Assembly (NCBI GenBank): GCA_041744755.1
Contig: JBGTKC010000082.1
Span: forward strand, 1 to 14,322
Origin: CALDTK01 sp041744755
GTDB taxonomy: Bacteria; Bacteroidota; Bacteroidia; Chitinophagales; Saprospiraceae
Reading direction: 5' to 3'
DNA: 14,322 bases
The position numbers and the translations under genes were made by a program. The notes below the pieces were generated by a model. The model was not told the DNA's origin and did not search any database. It saw only the letters and a program-made list of their open reading frames with translations. Positions 1 through 6,927 of the stretch are shown piece by piece. Every line of letters begins with the position of its first letter. Position 1 is the first letter of the stretch.

Positions 1-169
1 CGCCCGGCCAGCCCGCAGCCACCTCGGCGCTCCCGTCGGTGCTGCCGCCGTCGACGACGATGATCTCCGGTCCTACCTCCGCGCGCGCGGCGGCAGTCTG
101 CAGCAGGCGCAGCACGGCCGGCAGCTCGTAGCGCTCGTTGAGACAGGGGATAATACAGCTAATCAGCAT
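1..169 (-). CDS. Family 2 glycosyltransferase, N-terminal 56 residues (runs off left edge)
   Basis: The visible protein begins MLISCIIPCLNERYELPAVL and continues through EIIVVDGGSTDGSAEV. This is the start of a GT-A fold glycosyltransferase of family 2: a first beta strand (ISCIIPCLNE, residues 3-12), then IIVVDGGSTDGS (residues 36-47), in which the first Asp of the nucleotide-sugar site sits. These enzymes move a sugar from a nucleotide donor to a lipid, glycan or small acceptor at the inner face of the membrane. The rest lies outside the window, including the DXD metal site and any membrane helices, so the acceptor cannot be named. The ATG at 167-169 is the first in frame after the asparaginase stop. 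Only 11 bases separate the two genes, which suggests one transcript. The 'GGSTDGS' form is common in the TIGR04283-type subgroup, but that assignment is tentative. Confidence 0.85.
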   Translation of the reverse strand, partial: MLISCIIPCLNERYELPAVLRLLQTAAARAEVGPEIIVVDGGSTDGSAEVAAGWPG

Positions 170-180
170 TCCGCTCGCGC

Positions 181-1251
181 TTACCTGGCCTCGTCGCCGA
201 AGATCGCCACGACACGTTCGCCCGCGCGCGCGTACCCACGGTACATACCCTCGGAGTTAAACGGCATCGCGACGTTGCCGAGGCGGTCGACGGCGATCAC
301 GCCGCCCGCGCCGCCGACGTCCTTTAGTTTGCCCTGGATAACCTGATCCGCTGCGTCCGCGAGGCTCACTCCGCCGTAGAGCATCCGCGCGGAGATATCG
401 TGCGCGACCGCGTAGCGGATGAAGAACTCGCCATGCCCCGTTGCGCTTACGGCACAGCTCGCGTCATTGGCGTAGTTGCCGGCACCGATGATGGGGCTGT
501 CGCCGATCCGACCCCAACGCTTCAATGTCATGCCTCCGGTGGACGTACCCGCCGCCAGGTGCCCCTCCCCGTCGAGCGCTACGCAACCCACGGTGCCGAA
601 CTTCCCGTTCTCGCTCAGGCTTGGCTTAGCGTCGGACTCCGCGCGAGCTTGCCGCCACGATTCGTAGCGAGCCTCGGTACGGAAGTAGGACGGCGGAGCG
701 GTCTCGAGCCGGTAGTCGCGCGCGAACGCCTCGGCGCCCTTGCCGCTGAGCATCACGTGCTCCGAGTCCTCCATGACGTGGCGGGCGAGTTTGATAGGAT
801 TCTTGATGCCAGTCACCCCGCTCACGGCTCCCGCGTTTAGGTCGCGCCCCCGCATGAAGCTCGCGTCGAGTTCGTTGGTGCCCTCGTAGGTGAAGACCGC
901 GCCCTTGCCGGCGTTAAAGTGGGGGTCGTCCTCGAGCAAGGAGATCACCGCGACCACGGCGTCCTCGCAGGAGCCACCGGCCGAGAGGATGGCTTCGCCG
1001 GTGTCGAGGGCTTTCGCCAAAACCGCACGCACCTCCGCCTCGTACGCGGCCGACATTTGGTCGCGCGTGATGACGCCGGCCCCCCCGTGGATCGCCAGCG
1101 CGTAGGCGGGACGTTTGCCTGAGCCGCTCTCCGCGTCGGCGGTTCCGGCATTGGCCTCAATCGTGGGCGTTCGCCCCGCATCACAGGCGCCCAGGCAGAC
1201 GCCCGCGGCGGCGATCGCTCCGGCGACCAGGTAGTAGACGATCCCTCTCAT
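181..1251 (-). CDS. Isoaspartyl peptidase / L-asparaginase (Ntn-hydrolase), predicted lipoprotein
   Basis: This is a plant-type asparaginase (IaaA/ASRGL1 family), which cleaves isoaspartyl dipeptides and L-asparagine. The precursor self-cleaves before a threonine that becomes the catalytic N-terminal nucleophile. The cleavage motif GTVGCVALD is present with the Thr at residue 220. It is followed by the family blocks AAGTSTGGMT (233-242), GRIGDSPIIGAGNYAND (247-263) and TGHGEFFIR (271-279); the N-terminal AIHGGAG block is at 53-59. I chose the ATG at 1249-1251 (356 residues). The longer reading frame to 1326 adds 25 residues of no character, while this start gives a good lipoprotein signal: hydrophobic residues 4-22, then LGAC with Cys23. 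Family members are often cytoplasmic or plain-secreted, so lipid anchoring would place peptide or asparagine hydrolysis on the membrane surface. The glycosyltransferase gene follows 11 bases downstream; proC is divergent. Confidence 0.92.
   Translation of the reverse strand: MRGIVYYLVAGAIAAAGVCLGACDAGRTPTIEANAGTADAESGSGKRPAYALAIHGGAGVITRDQMSAAYEAEVRAVLAKALDTGEAILSAGGSCEDAVVAVISLLEDDPHFNAGKGAVFTYEGTNELDASFMRGRDLNAGAVSGVTGIKNPIKLARHVMEDSEHVMLSGKGAEAFARDYRLETAPPSYFRTEARYESWRQARAESDAKPSLSENGKFGTVGCVALDGEGHLAAGTSTGGMTLKRWGRIGDSPIIGAGNYANDASCAVSATGHGEFFIRYAVAHDISARMLYGGVSLADAADQVIQGKLKDVGGAGGVIAVDRLGNVAMPFNSEGMYRGYARAGERVVAIFGDEAR
1009..1022 (-). repeat. Iterated 14-mer, exact copy 1 (in asparaginase gene)
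   Basis: On the minus strand this reads TTTTGGCGAAAGCC. It lies inside the asparaginase coding sequence, in the frame GTT TTG GCG AAA GCC (V-L-A-K-A). GTT and TTG look like unusual codon choices in this GC-rich gene. The sequence can fold as GGC-GAAA-GCC. Confidence 0.8.
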
Positions 1252-1355
1252 GCAGCGAAGGTACGAGGCGCCCGATCGTGAGAGCGCTACTGCACCCGGA
1301 CTTATCCAAACTCCGACATCGCGCACGAATCAGAAGTTTTGCCAACCTTGCCCGC

Positions 1356-2156
1356 ATGAACATCTTGATCATCGGCGGGGGTAACATGGGCGCTACGTAC
1401 GCGCAGAGCTTCCTTCGGTCGCACGTGACGCAACTCGCGGGCATGCGGATACTCGAGAAAAATGCTGAGAAGGCGGCCCAGCTCGCGATGCGCAACATCG
1501 GGACCGTAGGCGCCGACGCCGCGCTGCTCGTACCGAGCAGCGACCTGATCGTGCTCGCGGTGAAGCCACAGGACGCCCCCCAACTGTTCGATTCCATCCG
1601 CAACCACGTGCATGCACACCAGGTGATCGTGTCGATCATGGCGGGAGTAACCCTCGCCACCATCTGCACACAACTGCGGATAAGCAAGGTGGTCCGGGCC
1701 ATGCCCAACCTCCCGGCACAGGTCGGCGAAGGGATGACGGTGTACACGAGCACCGCGGAGGTGACGCGCCTAGAACTCGTCATGGTGCAGAACCTCTTGT
1801 CAACTACCGGAAAGCATATCTACGTGGAGCGCGAGGAGATGCTGGACGCGGCCACGGCCGTGAGTGGGTCTGGACCGGCCTACGTATTCTACTTCATGCG
1901 CGCCATGATGGCCGAGGCCAAGGCCCTCGGGTTCAGCGAAAGCGAGGCCGAGCTACTCGTGCTCCAGACCTTCGCCGGTGGGATCAACTTGTACCAGGCC
2001 AATGACGCCAGCTGCGAGGAGTGGATCTCGCGCGTCTCGAGCCGCGGCGGCACGACGGAGGCCGCCACGGAAAGTTTTGGCGAAAGCCGAATCCACGAGG
2101 GCATTCGCGCCGGCCTGAGAGCCGCCTTCGACCGGGCCGTGGCATTAGGGAAGTGA
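1356..2156 (+). CDS. proC: Pyrroline-5-carboxylate reductase
   Basis: This enzyme catalyses the last step of proline synthesis, NAD(P)H-dependent reduction of 1-pyrroline-5-carboxylate to proline, in the cytoplasm. The 266-residue length is normal for the family. The N-terminal Rossmann motif IIGGGNMG is at residues 5-12. VKPQ (69-72) and RAMPNLPAQVGEGMT (114-128) are typical. The dimer and substrate region has SGSGPAYVFYFM (170-181), and the C-terminal signature is RVSSRGGTTEAA (226-237); most relatives have SPGGTT where this has SRGGTT. I took the ATG at 1356 because the Rossmann strand begins immediately after it; the frame is open upstream to 1278, but those 26 residues look like translated promoter DNA. 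The gene stands alone, with no proA or proB nearby, and is divergent from the asparaginase across about 104 bases. A copy of the iterated 14-mer lies near its 3' end. Confidence 0.95.
   Translation: MNILIIGGGNMGATYAQSFLRSHVTQLAGMRILEKNAEKAAQLAMRNIGTVGADAALLVPSSDLIVLAVKPQDAPQLFDSIRNHVHAHQVIVSIMAGVTLATICTQLRISKVVRAMPNLPAQVGEGMTVYTSTAEVTRLELVMVQNLLSTTGKHIYVEREEMLDAATAVSGSGPAYVFYFMRAMMAEAKALGFSESEAELLVLQTFAGGINLYQANDASCEEWISRVSSRGGTTEAATESFGESRIHEGIRAGLRAAFDRAVALGK
2075..2088 (+). repeat. Iterated 14-mer, exact copy 2 (in proC)
   Basis: TTTTGGCGAAAGCC inside proC, read as AGT TTT GGC GAA AGC CGA (S-F-G-E-S-R). This is a different frame from the copies at 1009 and 5781, so the repeat is conserved as nucleotides and not as a peptide. 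Confidence 0.8.
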
Positions 2157-2210
2157 CGCTAAGCGCGGGCCCCACTTCCGCTCAACCACGCGACGCACCT
2201 TACGCGACGG

Positions 2211-4154
2211 CTATTCCTGGGTCGAGAGCTGGAAGCTCCCCACCCGTCGACCGTACCCGTTGGACAGATTTGATTCGTCCGGATTGTTAGACCAGGCGTA
2301 GGCCACGGCACGGTAGGTGTTGCCGGCAGGCCCAACTACGCGAATCCGGCCACCGTCCATCGCCTCGGCGGTCGCGTGATGCCACGAGCCCGAGGCGTCC
2401 TCGACGGCGAACCCACGGATAGCCTCTCCGTCGGTGGTCTCGAAGCCGCTGCCCGTGCCGGCGAATGTGACGACGAGCGTCTGGCCGACCTGCTTCACGC
2501 CGGTGGCAAGGGCGTTGGTCGGCCCATCGGTCATGCCGTACGCGAGTCGCTGCATCTCCTCGGCGAGGAGGCGCGCGACGGGCCGCTTATTCTGGGGATG
2601 GATATCGTCGGGATTCCCGTAGCCGAAGGCAACGACGGTAGAGGTGGCGGGCAAGTCCAGTACAGCGCGGGTCGACTGCCGCACGTTGGGCCAGAATGCG
2701 TAGGGTTGAAACGGCTCCTCGGAAGCGGCCATGAACTCCGGGAGTTCGACGGCGACGAAGGGGAGGTCCGCCTGGCCGGAAAGCTGTCGGAAGGTGGCGA
2801 GCAAGGTGCGGATCTGTCCCGCGTAGGCATCGGCGTCCGCCAGGGACGAGGCGTTGGACTCGCCCTGGTACCACAGCACGCCTTTGGCGGCTACGTGCTG
2901 GAGGGTAGCGAGCATTCCGTTGTAGATTCGCTGCGGGATCTGGTTTGCGGCACCGAGAGTGTCGTAAGAGAGGCTCTCGGGACGTATCTCCCAGCCGCGG
3001 CCGAGAGCCACGCGCCCGATGCCGGTCTGGAGGTAGATGCTATCCTGAGGGGCGGTGAGGCCGCCGCCGCCGCCGGTGTCCTCTACGTGGATGTTGATGC
3101 GGTTGGTGCCGGGCTTGAGCACTCCTGGGGGTACTGCGTAGCGCCGCGTCTGGTTGTAGAGTTGGAGGGTAGACCCGACGAGTTGTCCGTTGACGTAGGT
3201 ACTGTCGGAATCGTCTACCGGGCCGAGGACTAGGTAGACCGGGCCGGCCGCCAGCTGACGGTCGCTCAGGTCGACCTTGCGGTCGTACCACATGGTTCCG
3301 TCGATCTCAGGAAACCCTCTCCCCTCCCAGTTACTACCTAGTTCAATCGGTTGACCGACAGGACTGTCGGGGGTTACGGGTAATCGGCGGGCGGGGTCGT
3401 CGAAGGCCTCGGGATACTTGTTGCGGAGCTTGGCCCAGCTGGCGCGGTTCACGACGGAAGCCTCGATGAGACCAGGGCCGTTAGTGGCATCCGGGAGCCA
3501 TGCCTCGATCCGGCTGCCGCCCCAGGAGACGTTGATGATCCCGATCGCGAGCTCGGGGTAGGTCCGGCGGAGATGCTCGGCGAAGTAGTACCCGATCGCG
3601 GTAAAACCTTCCGTACGCCCGGGGTAGACTGTTTGCCAGAACGCCTCCGCCGAGGGCTCGCGCCGGCGGTCGGCCACCGAGACGTGCGGCACCATGAGGT
3701 GGTGGATCTTGTCGTCGGTCTTGGTGAGCGCCTCGGGGGCATCGTCTGTCATGGCTACGGGCCACTCCATATTGCTCTGTCCACTGCAGATGAAAACGTC
3801 CCCCAAGAACACATCACGGATAATGAGTTGATCTTTCCCGGAACGTAGAGTATAAGAGTACGGGCCGCCCGCGGGTTTTGGCGGAAGCTGAATCGTCCAC
3901 GTGCCGTCGTCCTTGACGCTGGTTACGCCCTCGCCGAGATCGGCGCTCGCGAAGGAGACCTTGACGCCGGGAGTCCCCAGTCCCCGGATCTGGACGACGT
4001 GGTCCCGTTGCCACACGGCGTTGTTGCCGAAGTACACGCTCACACTGAGCGGCTGAGGTTGGACCGAGGACTGTGCTTGGGCGCAGGCCGCGAGAAGACA
4101 AACGAGGCCGACGGCAATGAGCGAGGACAAGCGCGGGGTTCGAGGTCGAATCAT
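2211..4154 (-). CDS. Sialate O-acetylesterase-like SGNH hydrolase, secreted or lipoprotein
   Basis: A 647-residue exported carbohydrate esterase of the sialate O-acetylesterase (SASA) family, which removes O-acetyl groups from sugars. Residues 1-24 form an export signal ending in LAAC, which could be a lipobox (Cys24) or be followed by ordinary signal cleavage. A beta-rich N-terminal domain (about 35-112) leads into the catalytic fold. Block I is FICSGQSNMEWPV (121-133), with Ser127 of GQSN as expected nucleophile. INVSWGGSRIEAWLP follows at 207-221, VLWYQGESNA at 426-435, and the DxxH block is Asp516-His519 (DDIHP). A beta-sandwich-like insert (about 275-360, with YLVLGPVDDSD and TYVNG) splits the esterase, as in long members of the family. 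No sialic acid genes are visible, so the real substrate may be another acetylated glycan. It is convergent with proC (54-base gap, no clear terminator). Confidence 0.88.
   Translation of the reverse strand: MIRPRTPRLSSLIAVGLVCLLAACAQAQSSVQPQPLSVSVYFGNNAVWQRDHVVQIRGLGTPGVKVSFASADLGEGVTSVKDDGTWTIQLPPKPAGGPYSYTLRSGKDQLIIRDVFLGDVFICSGQSNMEWPVAMTDDAPEALTKTDDKIHHLMVPHVSVADRRREPSAEAFWQTVYPGRTEGFTAIGYYFAEHLRRTYPELAIGIINVSWGGSRIEAWLPDATNGPGLIEASVVNRASWAKLRNKYPEAFDDPARRLPVTPDSPVGQPIELGSNWEGRGFPEIDGTMWYDRKVDLSDRQLAAGPVYLVLGPVDDSDSTYVNGQLVGSTLQLYNQTRRYAVPPGVLKPGTNRINIHVEDTGGGGGLTAPQDSIYLQTGIGRVALGRGWEIRPESLSYDTLGAANQIPQRIYNGMLATLQHVAAKGVLWYQGESNASSLADADAYAGQIRTLLATFRQLSGQADLPFVAVELPEFMAASEEPFQPYAFWPNVRQSTRAVLDLPATSTVVAFGYGNPDDIHPQNKRPVARLLAEEMQRLAYGMTDGPTNALATGVKQVGQTLVVTFAGTGSGFETTDGEAIRGFAVEDASGSWHHATAEAMDGGRIRVVGPAGNTYRAVAYAWSNNPDESNLSNGYGRRVGSFQLSTQE
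3876..3889 (+). repeat. Degenerate copy of the iterated 14-mer (two differences)
   Basis: TTTTGGCGGAAGCT, antisense to the esterase gene. It differs from TTTTGGCGAAAGCC at two positions but can still fold as GGC-GGAA-GCT, again with a GNRA-type loop. The following bases GAATC resemble those after copy 2. A single degenerate copy could be chance. Confidence 0.4.
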
Positions 4155-4169
4155 ACCGCAATATCCACG

Positions 4170-4197
4170 TTGTCGGCTCGCGGTGCCGTGTTATTTG
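4170..4197 (+). promoter_or_regulatory. Possible Bacteroidota-type promoter for the DUF294/exonuclease unit
   Basis: TTG at 4170-4172 and an imperfect -7 box GTTATTTG at 4190-4197 are 17 bases apart, about 46 bases before the ATG at 4244. The TTTG part is good but the TA part does not match TAnnTTTG. This is a candidate only. Confidence 0.3.
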
Positions 4198-4243
4198 TGC
4201 AGATTGTGAGCCCGCTTCCACATCGGACTTTTACCTTCACGAG

Positions 4244-6214
4244 ATGCAGCCTACCAGTGCCGCCCCCGCGCTCACCGCGCGAATCGCCGCCTTTCTACGG
4301 GGGTATCCGCCGTTCTCGTACTTCACCGAAGAGCAGCTGGCGCAGGTGAGCCGGACGGCGATCGTGAAGTACGTGCCGCCGCAAGGAACGGTGTTCGCGC
4401 AGGGCGACGAGCCACTGCGAAGATTCTTCGTCGTCAACAAGGGCGCCATCCGGATCTTCCGCAACGATGAAACCGCCAGACTAGTAGACCAACTCGACGA
4501 GGGTGACGTGTTCGGTATCCGTCCTTTGATCGCCCATCAGCGCTACGCCGTCACGGCTCGCGCCTCGGAGGAGTCGCTCCTTTACGCGATCGCGATCGAG
4601 GATTTCGAACCGCTCATCGAGAGCAACCCCCAGGTAGCCCGCTTCCTGACGCAAAGCTTCGCGGCGGGAATCCGCAATCCGCTTAAGCCACAAGACCCCG
4701 GCCGGGCGCTTAACGAATCGGAGGCGCTCCAGGAGGTCAACGCGGTCTTCAACGAGCGCCGGGAGCAGCTCCTGGACCAGACCCGCATCGCGTTCACGCG
4801 CAAGGCGGTGCGGTGCAAAAGCGAGACCACAGTCCAGGAGGCCGCCGTAAAAATGTCGCGCGCGGGCGTCGGGTCAATCGTGGTGACGGACGCGAAGAAG
4901 CGCCCGATCGGCATCATCACCGACCGGGACCTGCGGCGGATGGTGGTGACGGGGCTGTACGCCAGCACAGAGCCCGTCGCGGAGATCATGTCGAGTCCTG
5001 TGGTGACCGTGAGGGCCGACCCGAGGGTCGTCGAGGTGCAGCTGATCATGCTCCGCAACCGCATCTCGCACCTCGTCGTCACCGCCGACGGATCAGCGGG
5101 CTCGAAGGTCCTGGGAGTGATCACGAACCGGGACCTGTTACTCGCTCTCGGGAACAGCCCCGCGGCCATCGTATCGGAGATCGACCGGGCCGCCACGCTG
5201 GCGGAGCTCAGTCGCCTTCGCAGCCGCGCGGAGCAGTGGCTGCGGCCGATCGTCGACCAGCGAGGTAGCGTGTACTCGGCGGCCAAGATCATGACCGAAG
5301 TCAATGATCAGATCGCCAGACGCTGCATCGCGCTAAGCCTAGCGGCTATGGAGGGGGAGGGCCTCGAGATGCCCGCACTCGCGTTTTGCTGGCTAAGTCT
5401 CGGCTCCCAGGCTCGCGGCGAGCAGTTGCTGCGAACCGATCAGGACCACGCACTAGTGATGGCAGACGGCTCGCCCGACGTTTTGGCGAAGGCCAAAGAC
5501 TTCTACGTTGACCTCGGGCAGCGCGTATCGACCGCGCTCGCCGAGATTGGATTCGAACGCTGCGTCGGGGACATGATGGCGGCCAACCCGACGTGGTGCC
5601 TCAGTATCAGCGAATGGGAGCGTCAGCTTGTGGAGTGGGTCAAGAACCCAAACGGCGTGAATCTGCTGAATGCGTCTACCCTGATGGACCGCCGCCCGCT
5701 CGCTGGTGATCTCGCGCTCGGCAGACGCCTAGTCGAGACCTCGGCCGCGACCGTGCAGAACGAGACGCTTTTCCTCGCGTTTTTGGCGAAAGCCGCCGTC
5801 GACAACCCCCCGCCGCTGAGCTTCTTCCGCAGCTTCCTCGTCGAGAGCAGCGGCGAGCACAAGGACGACTTCGACATTAAGCAGCGGGCGATGCTGAGCC
5901 TCGTGGACGCCGCGCGCGTGCTGAGCCTCCACGTCGGGATCGGCGACCCGCCCAACACCGTGGACCGGTACGACCGCCTCCGCGAGGCCGAGCCTCGCAA
6001 CGCCGAGGTCTACCACGCCGCAGCTCAGGCCTACGACACCCTGATGCTCTTCCGGGCGCGGCAAGGGCTCGGCGACGGTACCGACGGGCGCTACTTTAAG
6101 ATCCGCGAGCTCAGCAAACTAGAACGGCTTCAACTGCGCAACACCTTCCGACCGATCGAGGATCTTTTAGGCATCCTGAAGATGCGCTTCTCCCTACAGA
6201 TGCTCTCGCAGTGA
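4244..6214 (+). CDS. cNMP-binding / CBS pair / DUF294 nucleotidyltransferase-like protein
   Basis: A 656-residue cytoplasmic regulatory protein with four parts. Residues about 15-140 form a cyclic-nucleotide-binding-like domain (FPP-type start, then GTVFAQGDEP and FFVVNKGAIRIF). Two CBS motifs follow, about 182-240 (GIITDRDLRRMV) and 250-302 (GVITNRDLLLAL); such pairs bind adenine nucleotides. Residues about 330-470 are the DUF294 domain, related to GlnD-type nucleotidyltransferases. Its active-site pattern LSLGSQARGEQLLRTDQDHALV includes G387-S388 and the metal-binding pair Asp399 and Asp401. The remainder (about 505-650) is the helical DUF294 C-terminal, substrate-binding-like domain. Length and order match the full family. 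The catalytic residues look intact, but the target of the presumed nucleotidyl transfer is unknown. Its last codons overlap the GTG start of the exonuclease. In several proteobacteria the same pair sits beside acetate uptake and activation genes; those are absent here. Confidence 0.9.
   Translation: MQPTSAAPALTARIAAFLRGYPPFSYFTEEQLAQVSRTAIVKYVPPQGTVFAQGDEPLRRFFVVNKGAIRIFRNDETARLVDQLDEGDVFGIRPLIAHQRYAVTARASEESLLYAIAIEDFEPLIESNPQVARFLTQSFAAGIRNPLKPQDPGRALNESEALQEVNAVFNERREQLLDQTRIAFTRKAVRCKSETTVQEAAVKMSRAGVGSIVVTDAKKRPIGIITDRDLRRMVVTGLYASTEPVAEIMSSPVVTVRADPRVVEVQLIMLRNRISHLVVTADGSAGSKVLGVITNRDLLLALGNSPAAIVSEIDRAATLAELSRLRSRAEQWLRPIVDQRGSVYSAAKIMTEVNDQIARRCIALSLAAMEGEGLEMPALAFCWLSLGSQARGEQLLRTDQDHALVMADGSPDVLAKAKDFYVDLGQRVSTALAEIGFERCVGDMMAANPTWCLSISEWERQLVEWVKNPNGVNLLNASTLMDRRPLAGDLALGRRLVETSAATVQNETLFLAFLAKAAVDNPPPLSFFRSFLVESSGEHKDDFDIKQRAMLSLVDAARVLSLHVGIGDPPNTVDRYDRLREAEPRNAEVYHAAAQAYDTLMLFRARQGLGDGTDGRYFKIRELSKLERLQLRNTFRPIEDLLGILKMRFSLQMLSQ
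5481..5494 (+). repeat. Near copy of the iterated 14-mer (one difference)
   Basis: TTTTGGCGAAGGCC in the DUF294 gene, one base off the 14-mer and in the frame GTT TTG GCG AAG GCC. The GGC/GCC arms are kept. It lies 300 bases before exact copy 3 in the same gene. Confidence 0.5.
5781..5794 (+). repeat. Iterated 14-mer, exact copy 3 (in DUF294 gene)
   Basis: TTTTGGCGAAAGCC, read as TTT TTG GCG AAA GCC (F-L-A-K-A), in the same frame as copy 1 but in an unrelated protein. Confidence 0.8.
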
Positions 6215-6927
6215 GGAATCCCGTTGGCGCCGTGCACGCGTGGTGGCGCAGCTTGCGCAGGCGCAAACGTGTCGCTACCCCGACGTACTGGTCCGAATAC
6301 GAGCGTAGGTTGGCGCAGGAAGCCCAACCCGCCTCGACGCCGATCGAAGCCCTGCGACTGGTGGTCCTCGATACCGAAACCACGGGGCTCGACCACAAGC
6401 GTGATCAGGTCATATCGTTTGCGGCGGTGCGGGTCGAGCACCGGGAGCTGAGTGTCGCGCAGGCCGTGGACTGGCGCATCCGCACACCCCTACCCTCCCC
6501 CGGGCGAAGCATCGAGGTCCACGGCGTCCTGAACGGCGAGCTCGAGTACGGGATGCCCGCCGATCTTTTCGTAGAGCGGCTCGTGGCCTACCTCGGTGCC
6601 GACATCATCGTGGGCTACCGACCGGGATTCGATATGGCCATCCTCAACCGCCTCGTCGCACAGCACACCGGTCGGCGCCTGACTAACCCGACGCTCGACG
6701 TTTTCGACCTGGCGATGCGGGTTGACTACCCGCTCAAGCCGCGCTTCGTGAATCCCGAGCCCTACCGCCTCGATGCCTTGTGCCACAGTTACGACATCGA
6801 CACCCCCGAGCGACACACCGCGATCGGCGACGCATACGTCACGGCGCTCGTGTTGCTGAAACTATTAAATAGGCTTACGGAAGGAGGTTTGCGAACGCGC
6901 GGCGACCTGCTGCGAAACTACCCTTAG
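6211..6927 (+). CDS. DnaQ/PolC-type 3'-5' exonuclease (DEDDh family)
   Basis: A 238-residue exonuclease of the DNA polymerase III epsilon superfamily, which removes nucleotides from 3' ends with two metal ions. All three Exo motifs are visible. Exo I is VVLDTETTGL with Asp54 and Glu56, Exo II is IIVGYRPGFDMAIL with Asp141, and Exo III is RHTAIGDAYVTA with His202 and Asp207, the H-x4-D form of DEDDh enzymes. Residues 1-45 are a basic, Trp-containing leader without a recognised domain. The start is GTG at 6211, which overlaps the TGA of the upstream gene (GTGA), so translation is probably coupled. Pairing with a DUF294/CBS protein is found in other bacteria and suggests a shared, poorly understood role rather than replication proofreading. 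Its TAG stop overlaps the stop of the opposing aldehyde dehydrogenase. Confidence 0.9.
   Translation: MRNPVGAVHAWWRSLRRRKRVATPTYWSEYERRLAQEAQPASTPIEALRLVVLDTETTGLDHKRDQVISFAAVRVEHRELSVAQAVDWRIRTPLPSPGRSIEVHGVLNGELEYGMPADLFVERLVAYLGADIIVGYRPGFDMAILNRLVAQHTGRRLTNPTLDVFDLAMRVDYPLKPRFVNPEPYRLDALCHSYDIDTPERHTAIGDAYVTALVLLKLLNRLTEGGLRTRGDLLRNYP

Noticed and set aside
1181..1783. Open frame of 200 codons on the minus strand
   Set aside because: It overlaps both the asparaginase start and proC on the wrong strand, and its translation resembles no family.
2376..3233. Open frame of 285 codons on the plus strand
   Set aside because: It is antisense to the esterase gene, whose catalytic motifs fix the coding strand. 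The translation is Gly/Glu/Val-rich, low-complexity, with no domain.
4582..5304. Open frame of 240 codons on the minus strand
   Set aside because: It is opposite the CBS domains of the DUF294 protein. Ser/Arg/Thr-rich translation is typical of an antisense frame in GC-rich DNA.
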